From contig JAJECS010000018.1 of NCBI GenBank assembly GCA_022821905.1, forward strand, positions 51,924 through 115,923: a stretch of DNA of 64,000 nucleotides, read 5' to 3'. A program made the translations under genes and the position numbers. The notes under the pieces are model-generated. The model made no database searches and was not told the DNA's origin. It worked only from the letters and a program-made list of their open reading frames with translations. The stretch comes from Chloroflexota bacterium. Lineage in GTDB: Bacteria > Chloroflexota > UBA11872. Every line of letters begins with the position of its first letter. Position 1 is the stretch's first letter. This document shows positions 8,151-16,547 of this stretch, piece after piece.

Positions 8151-9182
8151 CTACAGCTCGTCGATGGCCGCCAGGATGTCGGCTGAGGTGATCAGGTCGT
8201 AGACGCCGCTGTAGATCGAGTGCCAGGCCAGGTTCCCGTCGAGATCGACCAGGAACGCCGACCCCGTGGCGAGACCGTCGCCGAAGTGGTTGAAGACGCC
8301 ATAGGCGCGGGGTACGTCGCCCTCGACGTTGTAGAGCACCGGAAATTGGATGCCGATCTGCTCAATGATGCCGGCGGTGTCTTCGAGCGAGTCCGTGCTG
8401 ATGGCCAGGACTTCCACGCCGCGCGATTGGAACTCCTGGTAGTTGTTCTGCAGCTCCACGAGCTGCGTGCGACAGGCCGTTCACCAGAAGGCCCGGTAGA
8501 AGACCACCACCACCGGCTGCTGTCCCGCGAACGAGCTCAGGGTGTATTGCGGACCCTGGGCGCTCGGCAGTGAGAAGTCGACAGCGGCCGCCCGTGCCGG
8601 CGCAGGCGGCGGGGTCGGCGTGGCCGTGGGCTGTGGCGCTGGCGTTGGCGTCGGTGTGGGTTCCGGCGCCGGAGTCGGCGTCGGTTCGGGTGTCGGGGTT
8701 GGCTCTGGTGCGGGCGTGGGCGTCGGCTGCGGAGTCGCTGTCGGCTGTGGGGCAGGAGTCGGCGTCGGAGCTGTGGTGGGCGTGGGTTGTGGCGTTGAAG
8801 TCGGGACAGGTGCGGGCGTCGGCGTCGGCGCCGCCGTCGGCGGGGGCGCCGGAGTGGGCGTGGGTGCGGGGACCGGCGTTGAGGTCGGCGCGGGAGCCGG
8901 CGTGGGCGTTGGCGCCGCGGCGACGGCTACCGGAGTCGGTGCGGGAGTAGCCGGTGTCGGCGTGGCGGGCGGCGGAGTAGCGGTCGGCGCTGGCGGGCTG
9001 GTGGGCGTAGGTGCTGCGGCGGTTGGCTCAGGCGTTGATGTGGGGGGAATGCTCGGCGGTTCGGGAGCCGCGGTTGCCGCAGGCGTGGCCTCGGCGGCGG
9101 TCTCCGCGGGCGCGGCCGTGTCGCCACAGGCAGCCAGGACGACCGCCAACGCGACGACCGCGATGATCCCGATGCGCATCAT
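8151..9182 (-). CDS. Selenocysteine-containing peroxiredoxin-like (AhpC/TSA) lipoprotein, copy 1
   Basis: One gene read through an in-frame TGA at 8481-8483, 343 residues. Residues 1-20 form a lipoprotein signal with lipobox VLAAC. Residues about 25-200 are a Pro-Thr/Ala linker. The C-terminal domain is AhpC/TSA-type thioredoxin fold: [20 protein letters not shown], Sec234 (TGA), T, A, Cys237, RTQLVEL, then [10 protein letters not shown], a GIQFPVLYN strand, and [12 protein letters not shown]. Cys-type relatives read FYRGxWCPxC here, so TGA replaces the catalytic Cys of a CxxC pair. A SECIS-like hairpin follows (8450-8466). It probably reduces peroxides outside the membrane. It is downstream of cytochrome 9249-9803 and duplicated as 9856-10560. 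Alternative reading: nonsense mutation, unlikely because both paralogues share it. Confidence 0.87.
8450..8466 (-). promoter_or_regulatory. Bacterial SECIS-like stem-loop, copy 1
   Basis: Perfect 7-bp stem GCAGCUC / GAGCUGC with a 3-nt GUG loop in the mRNA. The loop is 22-24 nt after the UGA codon, inside the known 16-37 nt window for bacterial SECIS elements, and begins with G as usual. It codes for QLVELQ. Confidence 0.75.
8590..9120 (-). repeat. Low-complexity Pro-Thr codon repeat in peroxiredoxin copy 1
   Basis: Degenerate CCNACN-type array coding for the Pro-Thr-Ala linker between the lipobox and the peroxiredoxin domain. Open frames in the other five registers over this stretch are artefacts. 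Confidence 0.85.
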
Positions 9183-9248
9183 GGCTCTCCCGGCGGGTCT
9201 CCCCTCAGATTCTACGCAGAGCGCTCACGGGCAGATTGCCGTTGCTGC

Positions 9249-9803
9249 TTAGCAATAGCCCCGTATGAACGTGATGAGTTGACCGACTTGCTCCTCCGTC
9301 AGGTGGGTAAATGGCGGCATGCCATTGCCGCCCTCGGCGAGCTGCGAGCGAATTCGGTCCTCCGGCAGATCCTCTGGAGTACGGCAGGCAAGCGCCGGGC
9401 CGATGCCGCCGCTCAGGTCGACGCCATGGCAAGTCGCGCAGGCATTGTCGATGTAGAGCTGATGTCCGGGGGAAAGATTCTCGCGAGGAGGCGGAGTCGG
9501 CGTCGGGGTCGGCGTGCCGATCGGGGTCGGCGTCGGGGTTGGGGGAGGTGTGGGCGGCGGCGGCGTGGGCACGTCGTCCGCCGGACGAGGGGACGGCGAC
9601 GGCTCAAAGGGAGGTGCGGTCCGTCCCGTTGGGACCTCGGCAAGCAACTGAACAACGACGGGGGCCGGTTCAGGCGTGGGAACAAGGAGTGCAATGCGGC
9701 TCGATTCGCCACAGGCCACGATGCTGACGAGGATCACGCTGCTCAGCAGCACACAAAGGGCGCGCCCGAGGCGCGCGGCTCGACCGGATCCGATGACCTT
9801 CAT
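9249..9803 (-). CDS. Lipoprotein cytochrome c, cassette copy 1
   Basis: Mono-haem class I cytochrome c, 184 residues from the ATG at 9803 (a GTG at 9815 is in frame). The signal peptide ends in a lipobox (SIVAC-GES), followed by a Pro-rich linker with PTPTP units. The haem motif is CATCH, with SGGIGPAL after it and a Met ligand in GNGMPPF; the C-terminal helix is [10 protein letters not shown]. It is about 65 bp upstream of peroxiredoxin copy 1 on the same strand. Compared with the paralogue at 10637-11209 it has two extra cysteines: ALACRT in place of ALAGRT, and a C-terminal Cys (RGYC). Likely electron partner of the peroxiredoxin; this is inference. Confidence 0.88.
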   Translation of the reverse strand: MKVIGSGRAARLGRALCVLLSSVILVSIVACGESSRIALLVPTPEPAPVVVQLLAEVPTGRTAPPFEPSPSPRPADDVPTPPPPTPPPTPTPTPIGTPTPTPTPPPRENLSPGHQLYIDNACATCHGVDLSGGIGPALACRTPEDLPEDRIRSQLAEGGNGMPPFTHLTEEQVGQLITFIRGYC

Positions 9804-9855
9804 TGACCAACGCACCGCCGCTTAGCGCAGCTTCTCAGATTGCGGTGCCGCAGCA

Positions 9856-10560
9856 CTACAGCTCGTCGATAGCCGCCAGGATGTCGTCAGATCTGATCAG
9901 GTCATGAATGCCGCTGTAGATCGACTTCCAAGCCAGGTTCCCGTCGAGGTCGATTAGGAACGCCGACCCTGTGGCCAGACCATCGCCGTAGAGGTTGAAG
10001 ATGCCGTACTCGCGCGGGACGTTGCCCTCGATGTTGTAGAGCACCGGGAATTGGATGCCGATCCGCTCAACGATTCCGGCGGTGTCTTCGAGCGAGTCGG
10101 TGCTGACGGCGAGGACTTCCACGCCGCGCGCCTCGAACTCTTCGTAGTTGTTCTGCAACTCCACGAGTTGGGTGCGGCAGGTCCCTCACCAGAAGGCGCG
10201 GTAGAACACCACGACCACCGGCTGCTGTCCCGCGAAGGAGCTCAGGGTGTATTGCGGGCCCTGCGCGCTCGGGAGCGAGAAGTCGACGGCAGCTGGCCGT
10301 GCCGGGTCTTGCGTTGGGGGCGGCGTGATCGGCGGATGCGGCGTCAGCGCAGCAGTCGGTTGCGGCGTTGGCGTGGGTGGCGGCGGTGCGGGTGGCTCCG
10401 TGGCCGTGGCCATCGCCGTCGCCGTCGGCGGCGCGGGGGCTTGGGTCGCCGCGGGCGTGGACTCGGCGGCAGTCTCAGCCGGCGCGGCGTCCTCTCCGCA
10501 GGCCGCCAGAGTGAGCGTCAGGACCGTGGCGACGAGCACAATCACGCCGATTAACCGCAT
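9856..10560 (-). CDS. Selenocysteine-containing peroxiredoxin-like (AhpC/TSA) lipoprotein, copy 2
   Basis: Read through an in-frame TGA at 10186-10188, this gives 234 residues. The N-terminus is a lipoprotein signal (MRLIGVIVLVATVLTLTLAAC-GED) followed by a linker much shorter than in copy 1, about 75 residues. The domain is [20 protein letters not shown], Sec125 (TGA), G, T, Cys128, RTQLVEL, VEVLAVSTDS, and TGSAFLIDLDGN. The domain is nearly identical to copy 1 on both sides of the TGA, which shows that the downstream part is under protein-level selection. A SECIS-like hairpin is at 10156-10170. It follows cytochrome 10637-11209 by about 75 bp. Extracytoplasmic peroxidase role is inferred from fold and lipobox. 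Confidence 0.87.
10156..10170 (-). promoter_or_regulatory. Bacterial SECIS-like stem-loop, copy 2
   Basis: Perfect 6-bp stem CAACUC / GAGUUG with a GUG loop 22-24 nt after the UGA. Against copy 1, a G-C pair has become A-U through two synonymous third/first-position changes (CAG to CAA, CUG to UUG), which preserves pairing and protein at once. Confidence 0.75.
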
Positions 10561-10636
10561 GCAGGCGCTCCCGACCCGGTCCGTCCGGTTCCAATCAATT
10601 CTACGCCGAACATGCGCGCGGAGATTGCATGGAAGC

Positions 10637-11209
10637 CTACGAACTGCGAATGAAGGTAATCAGCTGTCCGATCTGCACTTCGGTCAGATCGGGGAACGGC
10701 GGCATGCCGTTGCCGCCCTCGCCAAGCTGCTGGCGGATGCGCTCCTCCGTGAGATCGTCAACGGTTCGCCCCGCGAGAGCCGGGCCGATGCCGCCGCTCA
10801 GGTCCTCGGCGTGGCAGACCGTGCAGCCGTTGTCGACAAAGAGCTGATGACCGGGCGAAGAGAATTCTCTTGGCCGATCCTCAAAGACTTCAGGTGGATC
10901 CGAGACGACCATAGGCGTCGCGGTTGGAGGAGCCGTCTCGATAACGATGGGGGTCGGCGCCGCCATGGTGACCACTGCCTCCGGCGTGCGGGCGGGCGGT
11001 GGCGGCGGCAGAGCCGGAACCGTCCGCCCGAGCGGCACCGTGGCCAGCATCTGGGCGACGACAGGGGTCGGTTCAGGGGTCGGTTCGAGGTGGGAAAAGT
11101 CGCCAGACTCACCGCACGCCGCGAAGGCGGCGGCAACAATGACGCCGCCCAGAAACGCGCAAATGACGCGCCCGAGGCGCACGGTTCGACCGGATCCGAT
11201 GACCTGCAT
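10637..11209 (-). CDS. Lipoprotein cytochrome c, cassette copy 2
   Basis: Mono-haem class I cytochrome c, 190 residues from an ATG at 11209; the start region MQVIGSGRTVRLGR matches [14 protein letters not shown] of copy 1, which fixes the start. The lipobox is AFAAC-GES. A Pro/Ala/Thr-rich linker lacks the strict PTPTP pattern. The haem motif is CTVCH, then [12 protein letters not shown], a Met ligand in GNGMPPF and the C-terminal helix [11 protein letters not shown]. It heads the minus-strand cluster and is followed by peroxiredoxin copy 2. The cassette was evidently duplicated as a unit. Confidence 0.88.
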   Translation of the reverse strand: MQVIGSGRTVRLGRVICAFLGGVIVAAAFAACGESGDFSHLEPTPEPTPVVAQMLATVPLGRTVPALPPPPPARTPEAVVTMAAPTPIVIETAPPTATPMVVSDPPEVFEDRPREFSSPGHQLFVDNGCTVCHAEDLSGGIGPALAGRTVDDLTEERIRQQLGEGGNGMPPFPDLTEVQIGQLITFIRSS

Positions 11210-11295
11210 CAACGTGCGTTGCTCCGCTGAACGGCGCCGCTCCAATCGCGGCGCCGGCGCCATGGTATTACGTCGGGCGGCCGGCTTCAGCGTGA

Positions 11296-13293
11296 CTATT
11301 CGTCGTCGCCTCGCAGCTGGGCCAAAACCGTCAGGTCTTCCAGCGTGGTGGTGTCGCCCACGACCTCACGGCCGGCGGCGATATCACGCAGCAGCCGTCG
11401 CATGATCTTGCCGCTCCTGGTCTTGGGCAGCGCATCCGCGAAGCGCAGTTGCTTGGGCCGCGCAAAGCGTCCCAGCTTCTCGCCCACGTGCGCCGTCAGC
11501 TCGGCGTGCATCTCGTCCGAGGTGTCGATCCCGCCCCGCAGCGTGACGAAGGCGGCAATGGCCTCTCCGGTGATGGGGTCCGGCGTGCCGACGACCGCCG
11601 ACTCGGCCACTGCGGCGTGGCTCACCAGGGCGCTTTCGACTTCCGCCGTGCCGATGCGATGTCCCGACACGTTGAGCGTGTCGTCGACGCGTCCGATGAT
11701 CCAGAAGTAGCCGTCGGAATCGCGCACGGCGCCGTCGCCGGTCAGATAGCGGCCGGGGAACTTGGCCCAATACTGCTCGATGAAACGCTCGGCGTCGCCG
11801 TGCTCGCCGGGATGTCCTGGAATGCCCCAGCCATCCTTGTAGATGCCGCGCAGCATCCCCGGCCAGGGGCGATTCAGCACCAGCAGTCCGCGCGTGCCGT
11901 CGGGCAGCGCTTCCCCCTCCTCGTCGACGATTTGCGGCTCGGTGCCGGGGAACGGCAAGGTCGCCGAGCCGGGCTTCTGCGCAATGGCGCCCGGCAGCGG
12001 CGTGATGAGGACGCCGCCGGTCTCGGTCTGCCACCAGGTGTCCACGATGGGGCACCGCCCCCCGCCGATCACCCGGTGGTACCAGAGCCACGCGTCGGGA
12101 TTGATCGGCTCGCCGACGGTTCCAAGCAGCCGCAGGCTGGTCAGATCGTGGGCGTCCGGGTGCTCTTCGCCCCAGCGCACGAAAGTCCGAATGGCCGTCG
12201 GGGCCGTGTAGAGCACCGTGACGCCGTATTTCTCGACGATGGCCCAGAACCGGTCCTCTTTCGGCGCGTTGGGAGCGCCCTCGTAGATCACGCTGGTGGC
12301 GCCGTTGCCGAGGATGCCGTAGACGATGTAGCTGTGCCCGGTGACCCAGCCGATGTCGGCGGTGCACCAGTAGATGTCGTCGTCGCGCAGGTCGAAGATC
12401 AGCTTGGCCGTGGCGGCGGTGTAGACCATGTAGCCCGCCGTCGTGTGCACCACGCCCTTGGGCTTTCCGGTGGTTCCGCTGGTGTAGAGGATGTAGAGCG
12501 GATGCTCGGCGGGCAACTCTTCCGCGGGGCACTCGTCGGATTGACCGGCGATCGCGTCGTCCCACCAGACATCCCGTCCCTCGACCCAGTTGATGTCGTT
12601 CTCGCAGCGCTTCAGCACGACCACGTTTCCGACCGATGGGCACGAGTCGTCCGCCAGGGCGGCGTCCACGTTGGCTTTCAGCGGAATCACGCGACCGCGC
12701 CGCCAACCGCCGTCGGCGGTAATGACCAATGAAGCGCCGGCGTCGTTCACCCGATCCCGGATGGCGTCCGCGCTGAACCCGCCAAACACGACGCTGTGGA
12801 CCAGGCCCAAACGGGCGCACGCCAGCATGGCGACCGGCAGCTCCGGGACCATGGGCATGTAGAGCAGCACGCGGTCGCCGCGCTCCAGGCCCAGCGCGCG
12901 CAGGGCGTTGGCGAACCGCTGCACGTCGCGCAGCAGGTCGGCGTAGGTGATGACGCGCGTATCGCCCGGCTCGCCTTCCCAGTAGAAGGCGACGCGTTCG
13001 CCGCGACCGGCGGCCACGTGGCGGTCCACGCAGTTCACGCTGATGTTGGTCGTGCCGTCCACGAACCACTTGGCGAACGGCGCGTCCCACTCGAGCAGCG
13101 TCGTCCACGGCTTCATCCATTCGAAGCCGTCGGTGATCTCGCGCCAGAAGTCCTCCGGCTCTTCCAGGCTCCGGCGATACAGCTCGCGGTATTGCTCCAT
13201 CGAGCCGACATGCGCGCGCGCGGCGAAGTCCGCCGGCGGCTCGAAGAGCTGGGACGCCTCGGAAGATTGGTGCGAAATCTGGTCGGTTGTCAT
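11296..13293 (-). CDS. acsA: Acetyl-CoA synthetase (AMP-forming)
   Basis: Converts acetate, ATP and CoA to acetyl-CoA, AMP and PPi. The 665-residue length is typical. Motifs in order: [14 protein letters not shown] (CoA/ACS-specific region), the P-loop [39 protein letters not shown] with the hinge Asp, [15 protein letters not shown], and the acetylation-site motif [10 protein letters not shown] with the catalytic Lys near the C-terminus. It is cytoplasmic and would be regulated by Lys acetylation as in the family, though no deacetylase is present here. It supplies acetyl-CoA to the accA/accD products encoded at 31-33 kb. Confidence 0.96.
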   Translation of the reverse strand: MTTDQISHQSSEASQLFEPPADFAARAHVGSMEQYRELYRRSLEEPEDFWREITDGFEWMKPWTTLLEWDAPFAKWFVDGTTNISVNCVDRHVAAGRGERVAFYWEGEPGDTRVITYADLLRDVQRFANALRALGLERGDRVLLYMPMVPELPVAMLACARLGLVHSVVFGGFSADAIRDRVNDAGASLVITADGGWRRGRVIPLKANVDAALADDSCPSVGNVVVLKRCENDINWVEGRDVWWDDAIAGQSDECPAEELPAEHPLYILYTSGTTGKPKGVVHTTAGYMVYTAATAKLIFDLRDDDIYWCTADIGWVTGHSYIVYGILGNGATSVIYEGAPNAPKEDRFWAIVEKYGVTVLYTAPTAIRTFVRWGEEHPDAHDLTSLRLLGTVGEPINPDAWLWYHRVIGGGRCPIVDTWWQTETGGVLITPLPGAIAQKPGSATLPFPGTEPQIVDEEGEALPDGTRGLLVLNRPWPGMLRGIYKDGWGIPGHPGEHGDAERFIEQYWAKFPGRYLTGDGAVRDSDGYFWIIGRVDDTLNVSGHRIGTAEVESALVSHAAVAESAVVGTPDPITGEAIAAFVTLRGGIDTSDEMHAELTAHVGEKLGRFARPKQLRFADALPKTRSGKIMRRLLRDIAAGREVVGDTTTLEDLTVLAQLRGDDE

Positions 13294-13436
13294 ACGTCAT
13301 GCCGCCGTGATGGAGAGGCGCCGACAAGAGGCTAGGAGCGCCGCCGAAAGCCTGTCAACCATTGACCGCCTCGCGCGCGCCGCGTGCCGTCGGGCATCAT
13401 CGGGCCTACACCAATTGGCAACACGCGAAGGCTGGC

Positions 13437-14357
13437 ATGGCGCACCATTTCGTCGAAGAGGATCAGGAGCTCAGGCTCGAGGATCGCAGCGGGCGGCTGC
13501 ATGAGCTGCTGGCGCCCGGGGCGCAGTTCGAGCGCATCGCCAGTGGGCTTGGGTTCACCGAGGGGCCAGTCTGGCGCGGCGACCATCTGCTCTTCAGCGA
13601 CATCCCGAACGACCGCATCTGTCGCTGGCGTGAGCTTCCCGAGGGTCCCGAGCTCACGACGTTTCGCGCGGGCAGTGGCGCGACCAACGGACTCACGCTC
13701 GACCGCGACGGCAACCTGCTGGCCTGCGCCCACTCCGCGCGGGCGGTGCTGCGCTTCGACGCCAACGCGCAGCCGGATCCCATCGCCGCCTATTTCGAAG
13801 GACGGCGGCTCAACAGCCCCAACGACCTCGTCGCCCGGCGCAACGGCGACATCTACTTCACCGACCCGCCCTACGGCATCGACCCGCTGAATCTCGACGC
13901 CAAGGAGCAGCCGGTGAACGGCGTCTACCGGCTGTCGCCGGACGGCTCGCTGGCGCTGGCGACCGATCGCTTCGTGCGGCCGAACGGGCTGGCGTTTTCG
14001 CCCGATGAGTCGGTCCTCTACATCGGCGACTCCGGCGGACCGCGAGACGTGTGGGCGTTCGACGTGGCGCAGGACGGGTCGCTGACGAATCCGCGGCAGT
14101 TCGTGGACATGGACGGGCACCCGGTGCCGAACAACCCGGACGGCATGAAGTGCGATACGGAGGGCCGGCTCTGGAGCACGGGTCCGGGCGGCGTATGGGT
14201 CGTCGAGCCCGATGGCACGGTGCTCGGCGTAGTCGTCACTCCGGCCCGCCCATCGAATCTGGCCTGGGGCGGGCCGGGGTGGAGCATGCTGTACGTGACG
14301 GCGCAAACGTCCGTCTATCGCATCGAGACCTCAGTGCGCGGCCGGTCGGTGCCCTAG
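13437..14357 (+). CDS. SMP-30/gluconolactonase-family protein
   Basis: Six-bladed beta-propeller lactonase-like protein of 306 residues. Family motifs: LGFTEGPVWRG with the metal-binding Glu near the N-terminus, FSDIPNDRI, NGLTLDRDGNLLAC, LNSPNDLVARRNGDIYFTDPPYG with the metal-binding Asn, and RPNGLAFSPDESVLYIGDSG with the metal-binding Asp. The ATG at 13437 (MAHHFVEED) is chosen over an ATG at 13362, because the extra 25 residues have no similarity to the fold. It probably hydrolyses a sugar lactone. It diverges from acsA and is followed by the MoaD-AOR pair. Confidence 0.9.
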   Translation: MAHHFVEEDQELRLEDRSGRLHELLAPGAQFERIASGLGFTEGPVWRGDHLLFSDIPNDRICRWRELPEGPELTTFRAGSGATNGLTLDRDGNLLACAHSARAVLRFDANAQPDPIAAYFEGRRLNSPNDLVARRNGDIYFTDPPYGIDPLNLDAKEQPVNGVYRLSPDGSLALATDRFVRPNGLAFSPDESVLYIGDSGGPRDVWAFDVAQDGSLTNPRQFVDMDGHPVPNNPDGMKCDTEGRLWSTGPGGVWVVEPDGTVLGVVVTPARPSNLAWGGPGWSMLYVTAQTSVYRIETSVRGRSVP

Positions 14358-14414
14358 CGCCGGAGCCGCTGGCGTCCTTGTCGGCGTCAGGTCGGAGGGA
14401 GAGGATGGTGCACG

Positions 14415-14663
14415 ATGACGCCGCCGCTTCGAGTGCGTGTGCGACCCTACGCGGACCTTGCCCGCTACTTTCCGGGAACCGGCGCGGTGCGGGAGGTTGA
14501 CGTGCCGGCAGGCGCCACGATCCAGGATCTGCTCGAACGCTACGGCGTCGATGCCGAGCCGCGCCTCACGCTTGGCCTGAACGGCGAGCTGGCGCAGCGC
14601 GACGCCGCGCTGGCGGCTGGCGACGTGGTCGACATCCTCGTGCCGATGTCGGGCGGCGCGTAG
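14415..14663 (+). CDS. MoaD/ThiS-family sulfur carrier protein
   Basis: Small ubiquitin-fold protein, 82 residues, of the type that precedes tungsten/molybdenum aldehyde:ferredoxin oxidoreductases and supplies sulfur for the pterin cofactor. The fold pattern is VRVRPYADLARYFPG, then VDVPAGATIQDLLERYG, ALAAGDVVDILVPMSGG. The C-terminus is SGGA, not a bare GG, so either the last Ala is removed or the form is inactive until processed. A Shine-Dalgarno-like GGAGGGAGAGG precedes the ATG. Stop and the AOR start are 2 bp apart, so the two are translated together. Confidence 0.88.
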   Translation: MTPPLRVRVRPYADLARYFPGTGAVREVDVPAGATIQDLLERYGVDAEPRLTLGLNGELAQRDAALAAGDVVDILVPMSGGA

Positions 14664-14665
14664 TC

Positions 14666-16531
14666 ATGGCAGGGTCCGCGGGCTCGGTGCGCCGACGCAT
14701 TCTGCGCGTTGATCTCACCACCGGTCGCGCGACGGTGGAGCGGCCGGAGCCGCATTTCATGCGGCTGCACATGGGCGGGCGCAACCTCATCGCCCACACG
14801 CTGCTGACGGAAGTCCCGCCGGGCATCGATGCGTTTGATCCTGAGAACCGCCTGGTATTCGCCCTCGGCCCGATCACCGGCGTCTCCGTTCCGGGCGGCA
14901 GCCGGCACAGCGTGGGCGCCAAGTCTCCGCTCACGGGTCTGTTCGGTGAATCGGAGGCCGGCGGCTACTGGGGCGCCGAGCTCAAGCGGGCCGGCTGGGA
15001 CGCCGTTATCGTGCAGGGGCGGGCGCCGCATCCGGTATATCTCTGGGTCCACGACGACGAGGTCGAGTTGCGCGACGCCCGGTCTTTGTGGGGTGAGTTG
15101 ACGGGTCCGGTGGAGGCTCGAATCCGGGCGGATTTGGGCGACCCGCAGGTCCGCGTGGCCCAGATCGGTCCCGCCGGCGAAAACCTGGTGCGGTTCGCCT
15201 GCATCGTCCACGATCTCAACGAGGTGGCCGGTCGCACCGGCTTGGGCGCCGTGATGGGGTCCAAGAACCTCAAGGCCATTGCGGTGCGCGGCACGCAGCC
15301 GGTGACCGCGTCCGACCCGCGGGCGATTGCCGGCGTGGCGCGCTGGGTGGCGCAGGAGACGCTCGCGCCGGGCGAACCGCACCACCGGCTCCACACCTGG
15401 GGCACGGGCGCCATGGTCAAGTCGAAGCAACTCGAAGGTCACCTCGTGACTCGCAACTTCCGCGACGGCCGGCTGCCGGGCGGTGACCAAGTGGACGCGC
15501 TGGCCATCCAAGAGCTCACCGATCACGAAATGGATCGTTGCTATGCGTGCTCCGTGCGCTGCAAGAAGCGCGTCAAGATCACGCGTCCCGACGTCGAGGT
15601 CGATCCCAAATACGGCGGTCCCGAGTACGAGACCATGGCGGCCATCGGACCCAACACGGGCGTGGTCGACGTCATGGCCGTTTGCAAGGGCCATGAGATG
15701 CTCAACGCGCTGGGCATGGACAGCATTTCCTGCGGCGCGACGATCGCGTGGGCCATGGAGATGGTCGAGCTCGGCTTGATGGACGAGCACCGGCTCAGCG
15801 GTGAAACACTGCGTTTCGGGTCCGCCGACGACCTGCTGCGTGTGATTGGCAAGATCGCCAGCCGTGAGGGCGTGGGCGACCTCCTGGCCGAGGGCTCGCT
15901 GCGGGCGGCGCGCACCCTCGGGGCGGATGCCGAGGCACGGGTCGTCCACGTCAAGGGGCTCGAGGTCGCCATGCACGATCCCCGCGCCATGCCGGAGATG
16001 CGCCGCAACTACCCGGTCACCCCGACCGGCGGCGACCACACCGGCGCCGCGGGCAAGCGGTCCGGGCTTCGCAACACGGTCGGCCTGTGCCACTTCCTGC
16101 AGTACGACGAGTCCACGACGCTGACCCTGCTCAACGCGTCCACGGGCTGGGACGTCTCACCCGATGAGCTGCACGCGACCTTCGAGCGCGGCATCACCAT
16201 GGCGCGGCTCTTCAATCTTCGGGAGGGGCTGAAGCCGGAAGACGACCGTCTGCCGGACCGCCTGCACCAGCCGGTGCGAGACGGGCCGCTGCGGGACCGT
16301 TTGCTCAGCCGGGACACCGTCAGGGACGAGGTGCGGGCTTACTATCGCGACCACGGGTGGGACCCGGCGACCGGGCGCCCGTATGCCGACACCATCGAAT
16401 ACCTGGGCCTTGGCTCGGTTGCCGCCGCGGCGCAGGCCACGACGTTCGTCGCGGAGCGCCGCGAGGCGCTTCCGGCCGGACGGCCCCCGTACGCGCCACA
16501 GCCTGAAGAGAACGGGGCCCCGGCCGAATAG
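14666..16531 (+). CDS. Aldehyde:ferredoxin oxidoreductase-family protein (W/Mo)
   Basis: Tungsten- or molybdenum-bis-pterin enzyme that oxidises aldehydes to acids with ferredoxin; 621 residues. The N-terminal domain shows RILRVDLTTG, MGGRNLIAHTLL, GPITGVSVPGGSR and LTGLFGESEAGGYWG. The [4Fe-4S] ligands are C292, C295 and C299 (CYACSVRC) and C475 in VGLCHF. EYETMAAIGPNTG and MDSISCG are further AOR motifs. Length and motifs are close to the AOR/GOR family rather than XOR-like oxidases. The pair with the MoaD/ThiS-like gene is typical, and moaC (26968) and moeA (42414) elsewhere in the window support cofactor supply. Substrate unknown. Confidence 0.95.
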   Translation: MAGSAGSVRRRILRVDLTTGRATVERPEPHFMRLHMGGRNLIAHTLLTEVPPGIDAFDPENRLVFALGPITGVSVPGGSRHSVGAKSPLTGLFGESEAGGYWGAELKRAGWDAVIVQGRAPHPVYLWVHDDEVELRDARSLWGELTGPVEARIRADLGDPQVRVAQIGPAGENLVRFACIVHDLNEVAGRTGLGAVMGSKNLKAIAVRGTQPVTASDPRAIAGVARWVAQETLAPGEPHHRLHTWGTGAMVKSKQLEGHLVTRNFRDGRLPGGDQVDALAIQELTDHEMDRCYACSVRCKKRVKITRPDVEVDPKYGGPEYETMAAIGPNTGVVDVMAVCKGHEMLNALGMDSISCGATIAWAMEMVELGLMDEHRLSGETLRFGSADDLLRVIGKIASREGVGDLLAEGSLRAARTLGADAEARVVHVKGLEVAMHDPRAMPEMRRNYPVTPTGGDHTGAAGKRSGLRNTVGLCHFLQYDESTTLTLLNASTGWDVSPDELHATFERGITMARLFNLREGLKPEDDRLPDRLHQPVRDGPLRDRLLSRDTVRDEVRAYYRDHGWDPATGRPYADTIEYLGLGSVAAAAQATTFVAERREALPAGRPPYAPQPEENGAPAE

Positions 16532-16547
16532 ACGACGCGGACGACGG

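Noticed and set aside
6190..9120. CRISPR-like or tandem-repeat array
   Set aside because: The repeats are short degenerate codon repeats inside genes, with no spacers; no CRISPR array or cas gene is in the window.
8151..9182. Two separate genes, or a nonsense-mutated pseudogene, at peroxiredoxin copy 1
   Set aside because: A headless peroxiredoxin and a truncated lipoprotein would both be useless; the identical TGA in the paralogue and the hairpin after it fit selenocysteine better.
8542..9252. Plus-strand Gly-Ala-Val ORF
   Set aside because: Antisense of the peroxiredoxin linker; a low-complexity artefact.
14540..16093. 517-codon minus-strand ORF over the AOR gene
   Set aside because: Shadow; the AOR motifs and iron-sulfur ligands are on the plus strand.
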